Shown: positions 39,639 through 51,747 of the stretch, in pieces | How positions within the stretch are numbered: the first letter of the stretch is position 1 | Layout of the letters: each line of letters starts with the position of its first letter | NCBI RefSeq assembly: GCF_020991365.1 | Contig: NZ_JAJLRA010000015.1 | Location: forward strand, 81,854-145,853 | DNA: 64,000 nt | Direction of reading: 5' to 3' | Source of the DNA: Streptacidiphilus sp. ASG 303 | GTDB lineage: Bacteria; Actinomycetota; Actinomycetes; Streptomycetales; Streptomycetaceae | Program-made: the position numbers and the translations under genes | Notes under the pieces: generated by a model | What the model was told of the DNA's origin: nothing | Database searches by the model: none | The model's input: the letters and a program-made list of their open reading frames with translations, nothing else

Positions 39639-42600
39639 GTCCCGCCTCCGTCCGGCAGCCCCTTCTCCGGCAACTCCTTGTCGGGCAGCCCCTTCTCCGG
39701 CAACTCCTTGTCGGGCAGCCCCTTCTCCGGCAACTCCTTGTCGGGCAGCCCCTTCTCCGGCAGCCCCTTGTCGGGCAGTCCTCTCCCCGGCAGCCCCTTC
39801 CCCGGCAGCCCTCCGCCCGCCGCCCCCGCCCCACGTCCCGGGGCGCGGTGCTCCGCCCCGCGCCCCGGGACCGACCGCGCCGCCCGCCGCCGCACCGCCC
39901 ACTTGCGGCCCTCCTCCGCCACCAGCAGCAGCACCCCGAACGCCACCAGCACCGCCCAGTCGCCGGCCGTCAGCGGCGCCGTGCCGAAGACCGCCTGCAG
40001 CGGCGGCCAGTAGCTGATCGCCGCCATGAGCGACACGCCCAGCAGGCCCGCCGCCACCACCTTCCGGTTGGCCAGCAGCCCCACCCGGAACACGCTCTGC
40101 CGGTCGGTGCGCACCGCCAGCGCGTTGAAGAACTGGCTGACCACGATCGCCGCCTGCGACAGGGTGATCGCCGTCCGGTAGGCGGGCGTCTCCCGCGTGA
40201 AGTCCGCGTACGGGATGCCCGACGCGTGGATGTGCCAGAAGAACACCGTGCACACCCCGACCGACTGCACCGCCCCCAGGAAGAGGAACCGCCCCACCAG
40301 CGCCCGGGAGAAGAGCGGCTCGCGCGGGGAGCGCGGCGGCCGGTCCATGACGTCCGGCTCGGGCGGCTCGGTGCCCAGCGCCAGCGCGGGCAGCACGTCC
40401 GACCCCAGGTCGATCGCGAGGACCTGCACCGCCGTGATCGGCACCAGCGGGAAGCCGGCGAACGTCGCCGCCAGGATCGGCGCCAGCTCCCCGATGTTGT
40501 GGCTGAACAGGTAGACCAGGAACCGCCGGATGTTCAGGTACACCGAGCGGCCCAGCCGCACCGCGGCGGCGATGGAGGCGAACGAGTCGTCCAGCAGCAC
40601 CATCACCGCCGCCTCGCGGGCCACGTCGGTGCCCGACGCGCCCATCGCCACCCCGATGTCGGCGTGCTTCAGGGCGGGCGCGTCGTTGGCGCCGTCCCCG
40701 GTCACCGCCACCACCTCGCCGCGCCGCTGGAACGCCGCCACCACCCGCATCTTGTGCTCCGGGCTCACCCGGCACAGCAGCAGCTCGCCCGGCCGGGCCA
40801 GCAGGCCCTCCAGGGCCGCGTCGTCCAGGGCGTCCAGCCGCTCCCCGGTCGCCACCTGCGGGGGGCCGCCCCGCACGATGCCCACGCGGCGGGCGATCGC
40901 CTCGGCCGTCAGCGGGTGGTCGCCGGTGACCATGACGATGCGGATCCCGGCGCGCCGGCACGCCCGGACGGCCTCGGCGACCTCCGGCCGCGGCGGGTCC
41001 AGCATGCCGACCAGGCCCAGCAGCACCAGCCCCGACTCCGCCTCGGCCGCGCCGGCCGGGACGGCGGCGGCGTCCCGCCGCGCCACCGCCAGCACCCGCA
41101 GCCCCCGCGAGGCCAGCGCGGCGTCGGCGGCCGCCACCGCCGCGCGCCGCTCCGCCGTCAGCGGCACCGGCGGCCCGCCGCCCTCCCCGGCCACCGCGGC
41201 GCACCGGTCGAGCAGTTGCTGCGGCGCGCCCTTCGCGCACACCGCCAGGCCGCCGCCGGGCGTGCGGTGGACGGTGCTCATCAGCTTGCGGGCCGAGTCG
41301 AAGGGGAACTCCGCCACCCTCGGCAGCGCCCCCTCCTCCGCCGCCCGGTCCAGCCCGGCCTTCGCGGCCGCGACCAGCAGCGCCCCCTCGGTCGTGTCGC
41401 CCAGCACCCGCCACCCCTCCCGGCCGGCGGGCGGCACCAGGCGGGCGTTGCTGCACAGCGCCGCCGTCCGCAGCAGCTCCCGCACCGCCCCCGGCCCGGA
41501 CACCGCGCCCTCGGGCGCGTAGCCCACGCCCGTCACCGGGTACTCGGCCCCGCCGCACCACACGGCCGACACGGTCATCTCCGCGCTGGTCAGCGTCCCC
41601 GTCTTGTCCGTGCACACCACGGTCGTCGACCCCAGCGCCTCCACCGCCAGCAGCCGCTTGACCAGGGCCTGCCGCCGGGCCATCCGCCGCACGCCGAACG
41701 CCAGCGACACCGACAGGGTCGCGGGGAGCCCCTCCGGCACCAGCGCCACCATCACGCCCAGCGCGAAGACGAAGGCGGGCAGCAGCGGCTCCCCGGTCGG
41801 CACCCGCACCGCGAACAGCAGCGTCCCGATCAGCAGGGCCGCCACCGCCACCCGCCGGGCCATCACCCGCACCTGGCGCTGCAGCGGCGTCCGCGGCTGC
41901 GGCGCCTGCTCGGTCAGCGCGAAGATCCGCCCGAACTGCGTCGCCGCGCCCGTCGCGAAGACCACCGCCCGCGCCGAGCCCGCCGCCACCACCGTGCCCA
42001 TGAAGACGCAGTTGCGGGAGCCCAGCAGCGGACCCGGCGACGGCTCCGCCGTCCGCCGCACCGCGGCCGACTCGCCGGTCAGCGCCGCGTTGCCCACCGC
42101 CGCCTCGTGCGCCTCCACCAGCCGGCAGTCGGCGGGCACCGCGTCGCCCGCCTCCAGCACCACCACGTCCCCCGGCACCAGGCCGCGGACCGGCAGCTCC
42201 CGCCGCTCGCCGCCGCGCAGCACCCGGCAGGCGTGCGGCACCATCGCCTGCAGGCTCTCCGCGGTGCGCTCCGCCGAGTACTCCTGGGCGAAGCCGATGG
42301 CGGCGTTCAGCACCACCACGCCCAGGATCGCCACCGCCAGCTGGAGCGTCCCCGGCTGCTGCGGCCGCTGGAGCGCGTACGCGAGGAAGGTGATCGCCGA
42401 CGCCGTCAGCAGCATCACGGCGAACAGGTCGGTGAACTGCGCCGCGAAGCGCCGCCACACCGCCGGGCGGCGGGGCGGCGGCAGCTCGTTCGCGCCGCCG
42501 GACCGCAGGCGCGCCGCGGCCTCCTCCTCCGCCAGGCCGCGGGGCGAGGAGGCCAGCGCGGCGAACACCTCGCCCGCCGCCAGGTCCTGCACCGGCCGCC

Positions 42601-42745
42601 CCCGCCCCGGCCCGTCCTCCCGCCCCTCCGGCGCCGGCGGCTCCCCGGGCACGCGCGCCGGTCCGCCCGCACCCGGCGCGGGGCCGCCGCGGCCGCCGCC
42701 GCGGACGGCCCCGCCCCGGACCGGCACGTCGGCGGGCACGCCCAT
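39635..42745 (-). CDS. P-type cation-transporting ATPase with repetitive C-terminal tail
   Basis: 1036 residues. An N-terminal Gly/Pro-rich tail (about 50) precedes the cation-ATPase N domain. Landmarks: ALTGESAAV, helix-4 motif ALVPEGLPATLS (PEGLP as in SERCA and Na+/K+ pumps), phosphorylation loop VVCTDKTGTLT, KGAPQQLL, hinge VTGDGANDAPALKHADIG, and an extended C-terminal membrane domain. M. tuberculosis CtpF, also DosR-controlled, is a comparable pump. The last 70 residues are repeats of the decapeptide GLPDKELPEK. ATG 42745 lies 9 bases after the CBS-BON stop with no clear ribosome-binding site, so it is probably translationally coupled. Confidence 0.9.
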   Translation of the reverse strand: MGVPADVPVRGGAVRGGGRGGPAPGAGGPARVPGEPPAPEGREDGPGRGRPVQDLAAGEVFAALASSPRGLAEEEAAARLRSGGANELPPPRRPAVWRRFAAQFTDLFAVMLLTASAITFLAYALQRPQQPGTLQLAVAILGVVVLNAAIGFAQEYSAERTAESLQAMVPHACRVLRGGERRELPVRGLVPGDVVVLEAGDAVPADCRLVEAHEAAVGNAALTGESAAVRRTAEPSPGPLLGSRNCVFMGTVVAAGSARAVVFATGAATQFGRIFALTEQAPQPRTPLQRQVRVMARRVAVAALLIGTLLFAVRVPTGEPLLPAFVFALGVMVALVPEGLPATLSVSLAFGVRRMARRQALVKRLLAVEALGSTTVVCTDKTGTLTSAEMTVSAVWCGGAEYPVTGVGYAPEGAVSGPGAVRELLRTAALCSNARLVPPAGREGWRVLGDTTEGALLVAAAKAGLDRAAEEGALPRVAEFPFDSARKLMSTVHRTPGGGLAVCAKGAPQQLLDRCAAVAGEGGGPPVPLTAERRAAVAAADAALASRGLRVLAVARRDAAAVPAGAAEAESGLVLLGLVGMLDPPRPEVAEAVRACRRAGIRIVMVTGDHPLTAEAIARRVGIVRGGPPQVATGERLDALDDAALEGLLARPGELLLCRVSPEHKMRVVAAFQRRGEVVAVTGDGANDAPALKHADIGVAMGASGTDVAREAAVMVLLDDSFASIAAAVRLGRSVYLNIRRFLVYLFSHNIGELAPILAATFAGFPLVPITAVQVLAIDLGSDVLPALALGTEPPEPDVMDRPPRSPREPLFSRALVGRFLFLGAVQSVGVCTVFFWHIHASGIPYADFTRETPAYRTAITLSQAAIVVSQFFNALAVRTDRQSVFRVGLLANRKVVAAGLLGVSLMAAISYWPPLQAVFGTAPLTAGDWAVLVAFGVLLLVAEEGRKWAVRRRAARSVPGRGAEHRAPGRGAGAAGGGLPGKGLPGRGLPDKGLPEKGLPDKELPEKGLPDKELPEKGLPDKELPEKGLPDGGGT
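39661..39780 (-). repeat. 30-bp tandem repeat at the 3' end of the ATPase gene
   Basis: Three identical 30-bp copies (39661-39750), one diverged copy (39751-39780) and further 15-bp remnants encode the acidic/basic decapeptide GLPDKELPEK. The reading frame is preserved through the array. Confidence 0.93.
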
Positions 42746-42754
42746 CGCGGCGGC

Positions 42755-43591
42755 TCAGACCGCCGTCAGGCGGTCGACCACGTCCACCACGCCGTCCACG
42801 TCCCGGACCTCCGCCAGCAGCCCGGGGATCAGCTCCCGCCCCACCTCGCCGCGGAGCGTCACCACCGCGTGGTCCACCGCCACGTCCACGCCCCCGGGCC
42901 CCACCGCCAGACCGTGCCCGGCGACCCTGGCCGCCGCCTCCCGGCGCAGCCCCCCGTCGTCCACCACCAGGCAGCGCAGCAGGTCGCCGCGGTGCACCAT
43001 GCCGAGCAGCCGCCCCTGGTGGTCCGTCACCGGCAGCCGCTTGAGGCGCGACCGGGCCGCCGCCCGCGCCGCCTCCGCCACCGGGGTGTCGGGGTGCACG
43101 GCGACGGCCGGCGCGGTCATCAGCGCGCCCGCCGTCCCGGCGGCGGCCCTGCGCCGCAGCCGCCGCCCGCGCAGCGGGTGCAGCGGGCCCGCCGAGGGGC
43201 CGGCGCCCGCCGCCACCGCCAGCAGGTCCGACTCCGACACCACGCCCACCACCCGGCCGCCCGCGTCCACCACGGTGACCGCGCCGAGGTTCCCGTGCGC
43301 CAGGGTGCGCGCCACCTCCAGGAACGGCGCGTCCTCGGGCACGCCCGGCACCGGCCGCCGCATGATGTCCCGGACCCGCAGCTCGCGGTGGACCGTCCCC
43401 GGCTCCGCCGGCCGCACCGGCGCCGCGGCCCGGCCGGGTGCCGTCGTGCCGCCCGCGGTCGCGGCCGCGTGCAGGTACTGCAGCAGCATGTCGCCGCCGG
43501 AGGCCCCCCGGGTGCCGAACCTGCCCCGCACCAGCCCCGGGGCGGTCCGGCGGGCCTCGGCCTCCGCGGCCCGGTGTTCGCGCTCACTCAT
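42755..43591 (-). CDS. CBS-pair and BON domain protein
   Basis: 278 residues: an N-terminal extension (about 70 residues, GGDMLLQYLHAAATAGG), a CBS pair (VRDIMRRPVPGVPED; GALMTAPAVAVHPDT) and a BON domain near the C-terminus (VDVAVDHAVVTLRGEV). ATG 43591 follows AGGAGG. It is first of a four-gene operon with a P-type ATPase and two TrkA-like proteins and may sense adenylates for this ion-transport unit. A DevR-like promoter lies upstream, divergent from that of the V-type ATPase. Confidence 0.88.
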   Translation of the reverse strand: MSEREHRAAEAEARRTAPGLVRGRFGTRGASGGDMLLQYLHAAATAGGTTAPGRAAAPVRPAEPGTVHRELRVRDIMRRPVPGVPEDAPFLEVARTLAHGNLGAVTVVDAGGRVVGVVSESDLLAVAAGAGPSAGPLHPLRGRRLRRRAAAGTAGALMTAPAVAVHPDTPVAEAARAAARSRLKRLPVTDHQGRLLGMVHRGDLLRCLVVDDGGLRREAAARVAGHGLAVGPGGVDVAVDHAVVTLRGEVGRELIPGLLAEVRDVDGVVDVVDRLTAV

Positions 43592-43641
43592 CACACAGCC
43601 TCCTCGGGAGGACGCACGGCCCCCCGGAACCCCCCGCCCCA

Positions 43642-43687
43642 CCAGCATCCCCGCGGGCCGCCGCCGGGGGATGGGCCGGGCGTCCCC
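43642..43687 (-). promoter_or_regulatory. DevR/DosR-like box and -10 for CBS/ATPase/TrkA operon
   Basis: Minus strand: GGGGACGCCCGGCCC (43687-43673) and GATGCTGG (43649-43642), reference spacing 37 bases, 50 bases before the ATG at 43591. Confidence 0.58.
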
Positions 43688-43692
43688 GGTCC

Positions 43693-43738
43693 GGGCCGTC
43701 CGGCCCTACCGGCGCGGCCGGGCCCCTCCCTAGCGTGG
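43693..43738 (+). promoter_or_regulatory. DevR/DosR-like box and -10 for the V-type ATPase operon
   Basis: GGGCCGTCCGGCCC (43693-43706) and TAGCGTGG (43731-43738), reference spacing 38 bases. The octamer includes TAGCGT, a full TANNNT -10. The two divergent operons have boxes only 5 bases apart. Confidence 0.6.
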
Positions 43739-43774
43739 GAACGACGCACGCCCCTGCCCGGCAGGAGGAGCGCA

Positions 43775-44214
43775 GTGACGGGCTTCCGGGATCTCCTGGC
43801 ACGCTTCCGGCCGGCCGCGGCCCCCGGACCGGCCGCACCTGAGGCCGTCCGCGCCGACCGCGCCGCCGCCCGCGCGGCCGAACTCGCCGCACCCCTCGCC
43901 CTCCTCGCCCCCGCCCGCGCCGAGGCGGACCGCATCCGCCGGGAGGCCGCCCGCGAGGCGGACCGGCGCCGCCGGGCCGCCGCCGACGAGGCCGCCCGCA
44001 CCGTCGCCCGCGCCCGCGCCGCCGCCTCCCGCGTCCGGGCGGACACCGCAGCCGCCGCCCGCGCGGCGGCCGCCGAAGAGGCCCGGCGCCTGCTGGCCGG
44101 GGCCGGGCAGCACGCGGAGGAGCTGCGGCGCCGCGCCGCCCGGCGCGCCCCGGCCCTCGCCGACCGCCTGGCCGCCGAGGCCGCCGGGCGCCTCGACGCC
44201 CTCCGGGACCCGCC

Positions 44215-44218
<4 letters not shown>
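43775..44218 (+). CDS. V/A-type ATPase peripheral-stalk coiled-coil subunit (G/H-like)
   Basis: 147 residues, GTG 43775 after CAGGAGGAG. From residue 25 onward almost entirely Ala/Arg/Glu in long helical heptads, as expected for the peripheral-stalk subunit paired with subunit E. It opens the nine-gene ATPase operon and overlaps the next gene by GTGA. Identification rests on position and coiled-coil character, since such subunits have little sequence conservation. Confidence 0.68.
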
Positions 44219-47531
<3,313 letters not shown>

Positions 47532-47532
47532 C

Positions 47533-47754
47533 GTGGGGACCGTGGCCGCCCTCGGCGAGGAGGCCCGGACGGCCGGGTTCGCCCTGGCCGGGGTGCGGGT
47601 GCTCGCCGCCGGGGACCCGGACGCCGTCCGTGCCGCCTGGCGGCGGCTGCCCCCCGGTACCGACCTCGTCCTGCTCACCCCGGCGGCCGCCGCCGCCCTG
47701 GGGCCGGACCTGGTGGAGGGCACCCGCCCCCTGGTGGCGGTGATGCCCCCGTGA
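47533..47754 (+). CDS. V/A-type ATPase subunit F
   Basis: 73 residues, somewhat shorter than typical (about 100). A small alpha/beta protein with GFALAGVRVLAAG at the start and LVLLTPAAAAALG and PLVAVMPP towards the end, matching the regulatory central-stalk F subunit between K and E in archaeal-type operons. GTG 47533 is directly after the subunit K stop; GTGA overlap with the next gene. Confidence 0.8.
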   Translation: MGTVAALGEEARTAGFALAGVRVLAAGDPDAVRAAWRRLPPGTDLVLLTPAAAAALGPDLVEGTRPLVAVMPP

Positions 47755-48305
47755 GCGCCGCCGGACCGGCCGCGGCCCCCGCCGGACCGGCCGCCCCCGC
47801 CGCCGGGGCCGCCGCCCTGGAGCCCGTGCGCGCCGCCCTCCTCGCCGCCGCCCGCGCCGAGGCGGCCGCCGCGCTGGCCGCCGCCGAGGAGGACGCCGCC
47901 GCCCTGCTGCGCGCCGCCCGCGCCGAGGCGGCCGCCCTCCTGGCCGAGGCCCGGCGGCAGGGCGGCGCGGACGGCCGCGCCGAGCGCGCCGCCGCCCTCG
48001 GCCGCGCCCGGCGCGCCGCCCGCACCGCGGAGCTCGCCGCCCGCCGCGCCGCCTGGGAGGAGCTGCACCGCCTCACCGCGGCGCGGGTCCGGGCCCTGCC
48101 GGCCGCCGCCGACCCGGCCGTGCGCGCCGGCCTGGCCCGGTACGCCCGGCGGCTCCTCGGACCCGGCGCGGAGGTCGGCGAGGCCCCCTCCGGCGGCGTC
48201 GTCGCCCGCGCCCCCGGCCGCCGCGTCGACCTCGGCCTCGACGCCCTGGCCGCCCGCGTCCTGGCGGGCCTCGGCGCCGGTGCGGAGCAGCTGTGGGAGC
48301 CGTGA
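47751..48305 (+). CDS. V/A-type ATPase subunit E
   Basis: 184 residues: a long Ala/Glu/Arg coiled coil (about 20-110) and a C-terminal globular part (LARYARRLLGPGAEVGE; LDALAARVLAGLG) as in peripheral-stalk subunit E. GTG 47751 overlaps the subunit F stop. It would pair with the coiled-coil protein at 43775. Confidence 0.83.
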   Translation: MSAAGPAAAPAGPAAPAAGAAALEPVRAALLAAARAEAAAALAAAEEDAAALLRAARAEAAALLAEARRQGGADGRAERAAALGRARRAARTAELAARRAAWEELHRLTAARVRALPAAADPAVRAGLARYARRLLGPGAEVGEAPSGGVVARAPGRRVDLGLDALAARVLAGLGAGAEQLWEP

Positions 48306-50110
48306 ACGGCCCCCGGCCGCCGGGCGCGCCCGGTGCGTCCGCCGGCCCCGGGACCCCCGGCCGGGTCCTGCGGGTCGCCGGGCCGCTGGTCGAGACCACG
48401 TACCTCCCCGGCACCGCCATGCACGACCTGCTCGCCCTCGGCCCCTCCGGCCTGACCGGCGAGGTGGTGGCCCTGCGCGGCGACACGGCCGTGGTGCAGG
48501 CGTACGAGTACACCGGCGGACTGGCCCCCGGCGACCCGGTGCGGCCCGGCGGCGGCCCGCTCGCCGCGCCGCTCGGCCCCGGCCTGCTCGGCGGCGTCTT
48601 CGACGGCCTGCTGCGGCCCCTCGCCGGCGCCCCCGAACGGCTCGTCCCCGGCGCCGCCCCGGCCCCGGACCGGCGGCGCTGGCGGTTCCGCCCCCTGGCC
48701 GCCGAGGGCGACCGGGCGACCGGGGGCGGCGTCCTCGGCGAGGTCACCGGCCCGGTCGCCGGCCCGGACGGCGGCGCGGCGGGCCCCGGACCGGTGCCGC
48801 TGCCGGTCCTCGTGCCCCCGGGCTGCGGCGGGCCGGTGCGGCGCATCGCCCCCGAGGGCGCGTACCCGGCCGACGCCGTCCTCGCCGTCGTGGGCGGTGC
48901 CGAGGTGCCGATGACCGTGCGCTGGCCGGTCCGCCGCCCCCGCCCCGTCCGCGGGCGGACCGGCACCCGCGAGCCGCTGCGCACCGGGCAGCGCGTCCTC
49001 GACCTGCTCTTCCCCGTCGTCCGCGGCGGCACGGCGGCCGTCCCCGGCGGGTTCGGCACCGGCAAGACCGTGCTGCTCCAGCAGATCGCCAAGTGGTGCG
49101 ACGCCGACGTGATCGTCCACGTCGGCTGCGGCGAGCGGGGCAACGAGATGGCCGACGTCATCGACGAGCTCGCCGCCCTGGAGGACCCCCGCACCGGCGG
49201 CCTCCTCGCGGACCGCACCGTCGTCCTCGCCACCACCTCCGACATGCCGATGATGGCCCGCGAGGCCGCCGTGCACACGGGCGCCACCGTCGCCGAGTAC
49301 TTCCGCGACGCGGGCCTGGACGTGGTGCTCATCGCCGACTCCACCTCCCGGTGGGCCGAGGCGCTGCGCGAGTTCGCCTCCCGCAGCGGCGAACTGCCCG
49401 CCGAGGAGGGGTACCCGGCGGGCCTCGCCTCCCGCCTCGCCGCCTTCTACGAGCGGGCCGGGGCCGTCACCACCCTCGGCGGACGGCCCGGCTCGGTCAC
49501 CGTGGTCGGCGCCGTCTCCCCGCCCGGCGGCGACACGGCCGAACCCGTCACCGCCCAGACCGAGCGCTTCGTCCGCTGCCTGTGGACCCTCGATCCCGAC
49601 CTCGCCCACGCCCGCCACTACCCGGCGGTCTCCTGGTCCGGCTCGTTCTCCCGGGACGCCGCCGCGGTCGGGGCCGGGCAGGCCGCGGCCGGCGACCCGG
49701 ACTGGGCCGGCCGCCGCGCCCGCACCGCCGCCCTGCTCGCCGGGGCGGACCGCCTGGCGGGCCTCGTCGACCTCGTCGGCGTCACCGCGCTGCCCGCCGC
49801 CGAGCGGATGACCGTGCTCGGCGGCCGCCTGCTGCGCGAGGCGGTGCTCCAGCAGAGCGCCCTCTCCCCGAACGACGCCCACTGCTCCGCCGCGAAGACC
49901 GCCGCCCTGGCCGAGGCCGTCCTCGCCGTCGCCGGCCGCTGCCGGGAGCTCGCCGCCGCCGGAACGCCGCCCGCCGACGTCGAGGAGGCGGACTTCGGCC
50001 CGCTGCTGCGCGCCCGCGAGGAGACCGGGCCCGACGACGCGTCAGGGGTGGCGGCGCGCCGCGACGCCGTGCTCGCGGCCCTGGCCGCCCTCGGCGGGGG
50101 CCCGCGGTGA
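48302..50110 (+). CDS. V/A-type ATPase catalytic subunit A
   Basis: 602 residues from GTG 48302 (GTGA overlap with subunit E; an in-frame GTG at 48293 is less likely). N-terminal barrel (GRVLRVAGPLVETTYLPG), the non-homologous insertion, and the nucleotide domain: P-loop GGFGTGKTVLLQQIAKW, catalytic region VGCGERGNEMADVIDE, Walker B and arginine regions IADSTSRWAEALREF and YPAGLASRLAAFYERAG. The P-loop has Gly where Pro is common. It hydrolyses or makes ATP at the A/B interface. Confidence 0.95.
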   Translation: MNGPRPPGAPGASAGPGTPGRVLRVAGPLVETTYLPGTAMHDLLALGPSGLTGEVVALRGDTAVVQAYEYTGGLAPGDPVRPGGGPLAAPLGPGLLGGVFDGLLRPLAGAPERLVPGAAPAPDRRRWRFRPLAAEGDRATGGGVLGEVTGPVAGPDGGAAGPGPVPLPVLVPPGCGGPVRRIAPEGAYPADAVLAVVGGAEVPMTVRWPVRRPRPVRGRTGTREPLRTGQRVLDLLFPVVRGGTAAVPGGFGTGKTVLLQQIAKWCDADVIVHVGCGERGNEMADVIDELAALEDPRTGGLLADRTVVLATTSDMPMMAREAAVHTGATVAEYFRDAGLDVVLIADSTSRWAEALREFASRSGELPAEEGYPAGLASRLAAFYERAGAVTTLGGRPGSVTVVGAVSPPGGDTAEPVTAQTERFVRCLWTLDPDLAHARHYPAVSWSGSFSRDAAAVGAGQAAAGDPDWAGRRARTAALLAGADRLAGLVDLVGVTALPAAERMTVLGGRLLREAVLQQSALSPNDAHCSAAKTAALAEAVLAVAGRCRELAAAGTPPADVEEADFGPLLRAREETGPDDASGVAARRDAVLAALAALGGGPR

Positions 50111-51747
50111 CCGGCCGGGACGACGGCCGGTACGACGGCCCCGGCGGCCGGGACGACGGCCGGTACGACGACCCGGGCGGCCGGGACGACGGCCGGGGGA
50201 GCGGCCCGGACGTCGGGGGGGACGACGGCCGGTGGGACGGCGGGGGGGACGACTGGGGCCGGGTCGCCCACACCTCCGTGGACGAGCTGCGCGGCCCCCT
50301 CGCCTTCGTCACCGGCGTCGAGGGCGTCGGCTGGGACGAGTCCGTCCGCATCGCCCTCCCCGGCGGGGAGCGGCGCCACGGCCTCGTCCTGGAGGTCGAC
50401 CGCGGCCTGGCCGTGGTGCAGGTCATGGAGGGGACCGCGGGCATCGACCCCCGCCGTGTCCGGGTGTCCTTCGACGGCAGCCCGCTGCGCGTCCCCGTCG
50501 GCCCCGGCTGGCTCGGCCGCGTCTGCAACGGCCGCGGCGAGCCCGCCGACGGCGGCCCGCCGGTCCTCGGTGACACCACCGCCCCCGTCGCCGGCGCACC
50601 CCTCAACCCCGTCCGCCGCGAACCGCCCGCCGACCCCGTCCTCACCGGGGTCAGCGCCGTCGACGGCCTCACCACGCTCGTGCGCGGCCAGAAGCTCCCC
50701 GTCCTCTCCGCCGCCGGGCTCCCGCACCTCGAACTCGCCGCCGCCGTCGCCGCCCGCGCCACCGCCGGCGGCGACCCCTTCTGCGTCGTCCTCGCCGGCA
50801 TGGGCCTCACCCACCCCGACGCCGCCCACCTGCGCGACGCCCTGGAGGAGCGCTCCGCCGCGGGCGAGCTCGTCCTCCTCCTCAACACCGCCGACGAGCC
50901 CGTCATCGAACGCATCCTCACCCCGCGCATCGCGCTCACCGTCGCCGAGCACCTCGCCTTCGAGGGCGGCCGCCACGTCCTCGTCGTCATGACCGACATG
51001 ACCAGCTACGCCGAGGCGCTGCGCGAGGTCTCCGCCGCCCGCGGCGAGATCCCGGCGCGCCGCGCCTACCCGGGCTACCTCTACAGCGACCTCGCCTCCC
51101 TGTACGAGCGCTGCGGCCGCATCCGCGGACGGCCCGGCTCGGTCACCGTCCTGCCCGTCCTCACCATGCCCGCCGGCGACATCACCCACCCCGTGCCCGA
51201 CCTCACCGGGTACATCACCGAGGGGCAGATCGTGCTCTCCCGTGAGGTGCACGCCCAGGGCGTCCGGCCGCCCGTCGACGCCCTCGCCTCGCTCTCCCGC
51301 CTCATGCGGCGCGGCGCCGGGCCCGGACGCACCCGCGACGACCACCTCCCCGTCGCCGCCCAGCTCCTCGCCGCCCTCGCCCGCACCCGGCAGGTCCGCG
51401 AACTCGCCGACCTCGTCGGCGAGGACGCCCTCGGACCGGCCGACCTGCGGCAGCTCGCCTTCGGCGAGGCGTTCCTGCACCGCTTCGTCGACCAGGGGCC
51501 CGACGAGGTCCGCACCCTCGACCAGACCCTCGACCGCGCCTGGGAGGTCCTGCACGCCCTGCCCCGCAGCCGCCTCGGCATGCTGCCCGCCGCCCTGCTC
51601 GACGTCCACGGCTTCCCGGCCGACCCCGGGTCCGCCGTGCCCGGTGCCGCCGCCCCCGACCCCGCGGCCCGCGCCGGGGGCGCCGGCCCCTCCGGCGTCC
51701 ACCCCGGGCGTCCCGGCCCGCCCGCCCCCGCCGGAGGCCCCGGATGA
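50107..51747 (+). CDS. V/A-type ATPase regulatory subunit B
   Basis: 546 residues from GTG 50107, overlapping the subunit A stop. The first 50 residues are an Asp/Gly/Arg-rich repeat tail not usual in the family. The core has VDGLTTLVRGQKLPVLSAAG, LLNTADEPVIERILTPRIAL, DMTSYAEALREVSAARGEIP and YPGYLYSDLASLYERCGR. A 45-residue Pro/Gly/Ala tail ends the protein. Subunit B binds nucleotide without a complete P-loop. Confidence 0.95.
   Translation: MTGRDDGRYDGPGGRDDGRYDDPGGRDDGRGSGPDVGGDDGRWDGGGDDWGRVAHTSVDELRGPLAFVTGVEGVGWDESVRIALPGGERRHGLVLEVDRGLAVVQVMEGTAGIDPRRVRVSFDGSPLRVPVGPGWLGRVCNGRGEPADGGPPVLGDTTAPVAGAPLNPVRREPPADPVLTGVSAVDGLTTLVRGQKLPVLSAAGLPHLELAAAVAARATAGGDPFCVVLAGMGLTHPDAAHLRDALEERSAAGELVLLLNTADEPVIERILTPRIALTVAEHLAFEGGRHVLVVMTDMTSYAEALREVSAARGEIPARRAYPGYLYSDLASLYERCGRIRGRPGSVTVLPVLTMPAGDITHPVPDLTGYITEGQIVLSREVHAQGVRPPVDALASLSRLMRRGAGPGRTRDDHLPVAAQLLAALARTRQVRELADLVGEDALGPADLRQLAFGEAFLHRFVDQGPDEVRTLDQTLDRAWEVLHALPRSRLGMLPAALLDVHGFPADPGSAVPGAAAPDPAARAGGAGPSGVHPGRPGPPAPAGGPG
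50113..50202 (+). repeat. 33-bp repeats at the start of subunit B
   Basis: Two full 33-bp units (50113-50145, 50146-50178) and most of a third (50179-50202) encode Gly-Arg-Asp-Asp-Gly-Arg-Tyr-Asp-rich peptides. The frame is preserved. Confidence 0.85.
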
